A stretch of DNA of 44,923 nucleotides from Chloroflexota bacterium (GTDB lineage: Bacteria > Chloroflexota > Dehalococcoidia > Dehalococcoidales > UBA2162): contig JACPPV010000017.1 in NCBI GenBank assembly GCA_016190825.1, positions 1-44,923 of the forward strand, given 5' to 3'. The translations under genes were made by a program, and so were the position numbers. Each line of letters starts with the position of its first letter. Position 1 is the stretch's first letter. Of the stretch, positions 43,260-44,923 are shown one piece after another. The notes beneath the pieces are model-generated. The model ran no database searches. It saw only the letters and a program-made list of their open reading frames with translations, and was not told where the DNA came from.

Positions 43260-44474
43260 ATGGTAAAGACCTTCCACTCTTTTAAGATCCCAGCATTTCG
43301 TATCTATTTCTTTGCTATGGTCGGTTTAATGGGAGCAATGAATATGCAGCTAATGGTACGTTCTTTGCTCGCCTATCGCTTGACCGGCTCAGCGGCCATT
43401 CTCGGCGGAGTAGCTCTAGCCTATTCAGCACCTATGCTATTTGTCTCCCTTTTTGGCGGCGTCATTGCCGATCGCCTGCAGAAGAAGTACATCCTGGCAA
43501 TAGGCTCGGTTGGCTCAGCTCTGGTAGCGCTGTCTATCGCTCTTGCTTTGAGTTTGGGTTACTTGAGCGCCGAGCGAGCAGGTTCCTGGTGGATTCTCGC
43601 GGTAGCCGGCGCGGTAGAAGGAACTGTTAATGGTTTAGTAATGCCTACGCGCCAGGCTATTCTCCCCGAGATTATCGGTAAAGGATCGCTGCTAAATGCC
43701 GTATCTTTGGGCAGCTTGGAAAGGGATGGCCTGCGTTTTCTGGCACCGGCGGCGGCTGGATTTGTGATTGACCGCTTCGGATTTGAGACGGTTTACTTCA
43801 TAATGGTTGGCTTGAACCTTATGGCGATGCTTTTTTGCACATTGTTACCGCGCAGCAACAATATAGCCAGTCGCGGTAACGTTTTCTCCGACATCAAAGC
43901 AGGACTTCAATACATTCGTCATGAAACAATTATTTTTGTCATCCTGCTTTTCACTCTTATTACCGTTATTCTCTCTATGCCTTATCAGACGCTACTACCG
44001 ATATTTACTGACTCTATCCTCAAGGTCGGCGCTACCGGGATGGGGATATTGATGAGTTTTTCCGGCATCGGTGCTGTAGCCGGGTCGTTTACTTTTGCCT
44101 CGTTACCTAACAAGAAACGGGGGTTCCTGATGCTGATAAGCAGCTTGATTTTGGGTATAACCCTGACCATCTTCTCCTTTTCCAGCTCCTGGCCGCTTTC
44201 TTTAAGCGTGGTTGTCTTACTCGGATTAGGACAGTCAGGACGGGTAACACTTGCCAGCACTTTGCTACAGTATTACAGTAAGCCAGAGTACCACGGACGG
44301 GTAATGAGTATTTTTATGATGGAGGCGGGACTGAGTGCCTTTGCGACTTTCATGGTAGCACTGCTGGCCGATGTCATGGGCGTGCAATGGTCACTTGGCG
44401 GATTCGCTATCCTTTTAGTTATTGTATCAGTCGTAATGCTGCTTTTCGTACCTCGATTACGAAAATTAGACTAG
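43260..44474 (+). CDS. MFS exporter (EntS/MFS_3-like)
   Basis: This 404-aa protein has 11-12 membrane helices and the MFS loop GGVIADRLQKKYIL after TM2, with MPTRQAILPEII and GRVTLASTLLQYYSKPEYHGRVMSI typical of the EntS/MFS_3 group, which exports siderophores or drugs. I prefer ATG 43260 (MVKTFHSFKIPAFRIYFFAM) to the TTG at 43221. The Shine-Dalgarno site is weak. No partner genes are adjacent, and the substrate is unknown. Confidence 0.88.
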   Translation: MVKTFHSFKIPAFRIYFFAMVGLMGAMNMQLMVRSLLAYRLTGSAAILGGVALAYSAPMLFVSLFGGVIADRLQKKYILAIGSVGSALVALSIALALSLGYLSAERAGSWWILAVAGAVEGTVNGLVMPTRQAILPEIIGKGSLLNAVSLGSLERDGLRFLAPAAAGFVIDRFGFETVYFIMVGLNLMAMLFCTLLPRSNNIASRGNVFSDIKAGLQYIRHETIIFVILLFTLITVILSMPYQTLLPIFTDSILKVGATGMGILMSFSGIGAVAGSFTFASLPNKKRGFLMLISSLILGITLTIFSFSSSWPLSLSVVVLLGLGQSGRVTLASTLLQYYSKPEYHGRVMSIFMMEAGLSAFATFMVALLADVMGVQWSLGGFAILLVIVSVVMLLFVPRLRKLD

Positions 44475-44775
44475 CCACCCAACTCAGGTCACGGATAGCT
44501 TTTATTCTAAAGCAACAGCAAGATGGCTCAACCGTTATGAAAACCACCAGAATTCATTTCATCAGGGGAAGTGTTACCTCCCCCCAATAATTTTGCTGCG
44601 CTCCGGATATAGACAGCCACGGCGCGCCGTACACAAAGACTCCGCATGCCACCGCAGTAATCTGGAAGGCACCACTGCTAACTGAACAAAGATTCCACTT
44701 TTTGTCTTGCGCACAATCAGTTTCAATTATTCTCTATGGTGACGTTGCTCCAATGCCTGAGCTTGACCATTTTGC
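44475..44775. other. 301-base gap, nothing recognised
   Basis: I see no gene, RNA or clear terminator between the convergent MFS and uroporphyrinogen-decarboxylase-family genes. Confidence 0.4.
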
Positions 44776-44922
44776 CTAATCGTACCAGCCAAAGTCGTTG
44801 AGGGCTCGGGTTATCGCCATTAGATTCTCTGCCGGTGCCAGGGCTGGCAGCGTACAAGCTTGTCGTAAGATGAAGCCGGTAGATAAACGTTTGCCCTGTT
44901 CAATAACCTTTCGTGCCTCATC
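44776..44922 (-). CDS. Uroporphyrinogen decarboxylase family protein, 3' end (partial)
   Basis: The minus strand is open from the window edge to TAG at 44776. It encodes EARKVIEQGKRLSTGFILRQ, ACTLPALAPAENLMAITRAL and NDFGWYD. This matches the last helix-strand-helix of URO-D-fold proteins (GG-F-IL...C-LP...P-ENL-A). That superfamily includes heme-pathway decarboxylases and cobamide-dependent methyltransferases such as MtaA/MtbA. Only 48 residues are visible, so the subgroup cannot be decided. A methyltransferase near acsB would make sense for one-carbon metabolism, but that is inference. Confidence 0.65.
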   Translation of the reverse strand, partial: DEARKVIEQGKRLSTGFILRQACTLPALAPAENLMAITRALNDFGWYD

Positions 44923-44923
44923 A

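Overview
The window reads as a chromosomal segment of a Dehalococcoidia-like member of the Chloroflexota. This is inferred from the gene repertoire, not from a marker search. The main hints are ispG and proS on one strand in one neighbourhood, dnaG followed by rpoD, and an acetyl-CoA synthase beta subunit (acsB) with no CO dehydrogenase gene beside it. That last arrangement recalls the incomplete Wood-Ljungdahl pathway described for Dehalococcoides. Many genes use good Shine-Dalgarno sites and there are several consensus sigma-70 promoters.

Layout. Positions 1-1000 hold a 5' half of a tRNA-Arg and a complete tRNA-His. Positions 1063-3930 are a lipid and ribosome cluster: YceD/DUF177, rpmF, fabD, fabG. 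Positions 4199-11175 are mostly housekeeping genes on the + strand: CorA, a queuosine-precursor transporter, a metallo-beta-lactamase-fold protein, a Mut7-C RNase, NAD(P)HX repair, coaX, and coaBC with an unusual C-terminal extension. An accessory stretch (11176-12513: hairpin repeats, a GIY-YIG protein, an MNT/HEPN pair) separates coaBC from valS. valS is followed by a DNA methyltransferase with a nuclease-like C-terminal domain.

Positions 17173-25692 are on the - strand: an unknown protein, a universal-stress-protein remnant, an MFS transporter, a solitary family-5 solute-binding lipoprotein, DUF1015 and proS. Between proS and ispG lies an island with a small membrane protein, an unknown 269-aa protein, a RelE/RHH toxin-antitoxin pair, a second partial antitoxin, a diverged copy of the last 22 codons of ispG, and a MITE-like element. 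Next come a solitary CpaF/VirB11-like ATPase, a CcdA plus thioredoxin-like pair, a broken methyltransferase, rpoD and dnaG.

Positions 35960-37450 are a graveyard of IS21, IS110 and RHS fragments followed by a strongly structured, non-coding segment that may be a mobile-element RNA. The last part holds an epoxyqueuosine-reductase-like Fe-S protein, acsB, a divergent MerR/flavin-binding protein pair with a palindrome between their promoters, tRNA-Met, a transposase fragment, an EntS-like MFS exporter and the 3' end of a uroporphyrinogen-decarboxylase-family gene running off the right edge.

Several families of short palindromic repeats are scattered between genes, mostly at the borders of accessory genes. 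The strongest points for follow-up are the stand-alone AcsB, the ispG 3'-end duplication around the toxin-antitoxin genes, the structured RNA at about 37256-37445, and the CoaBC fusion.
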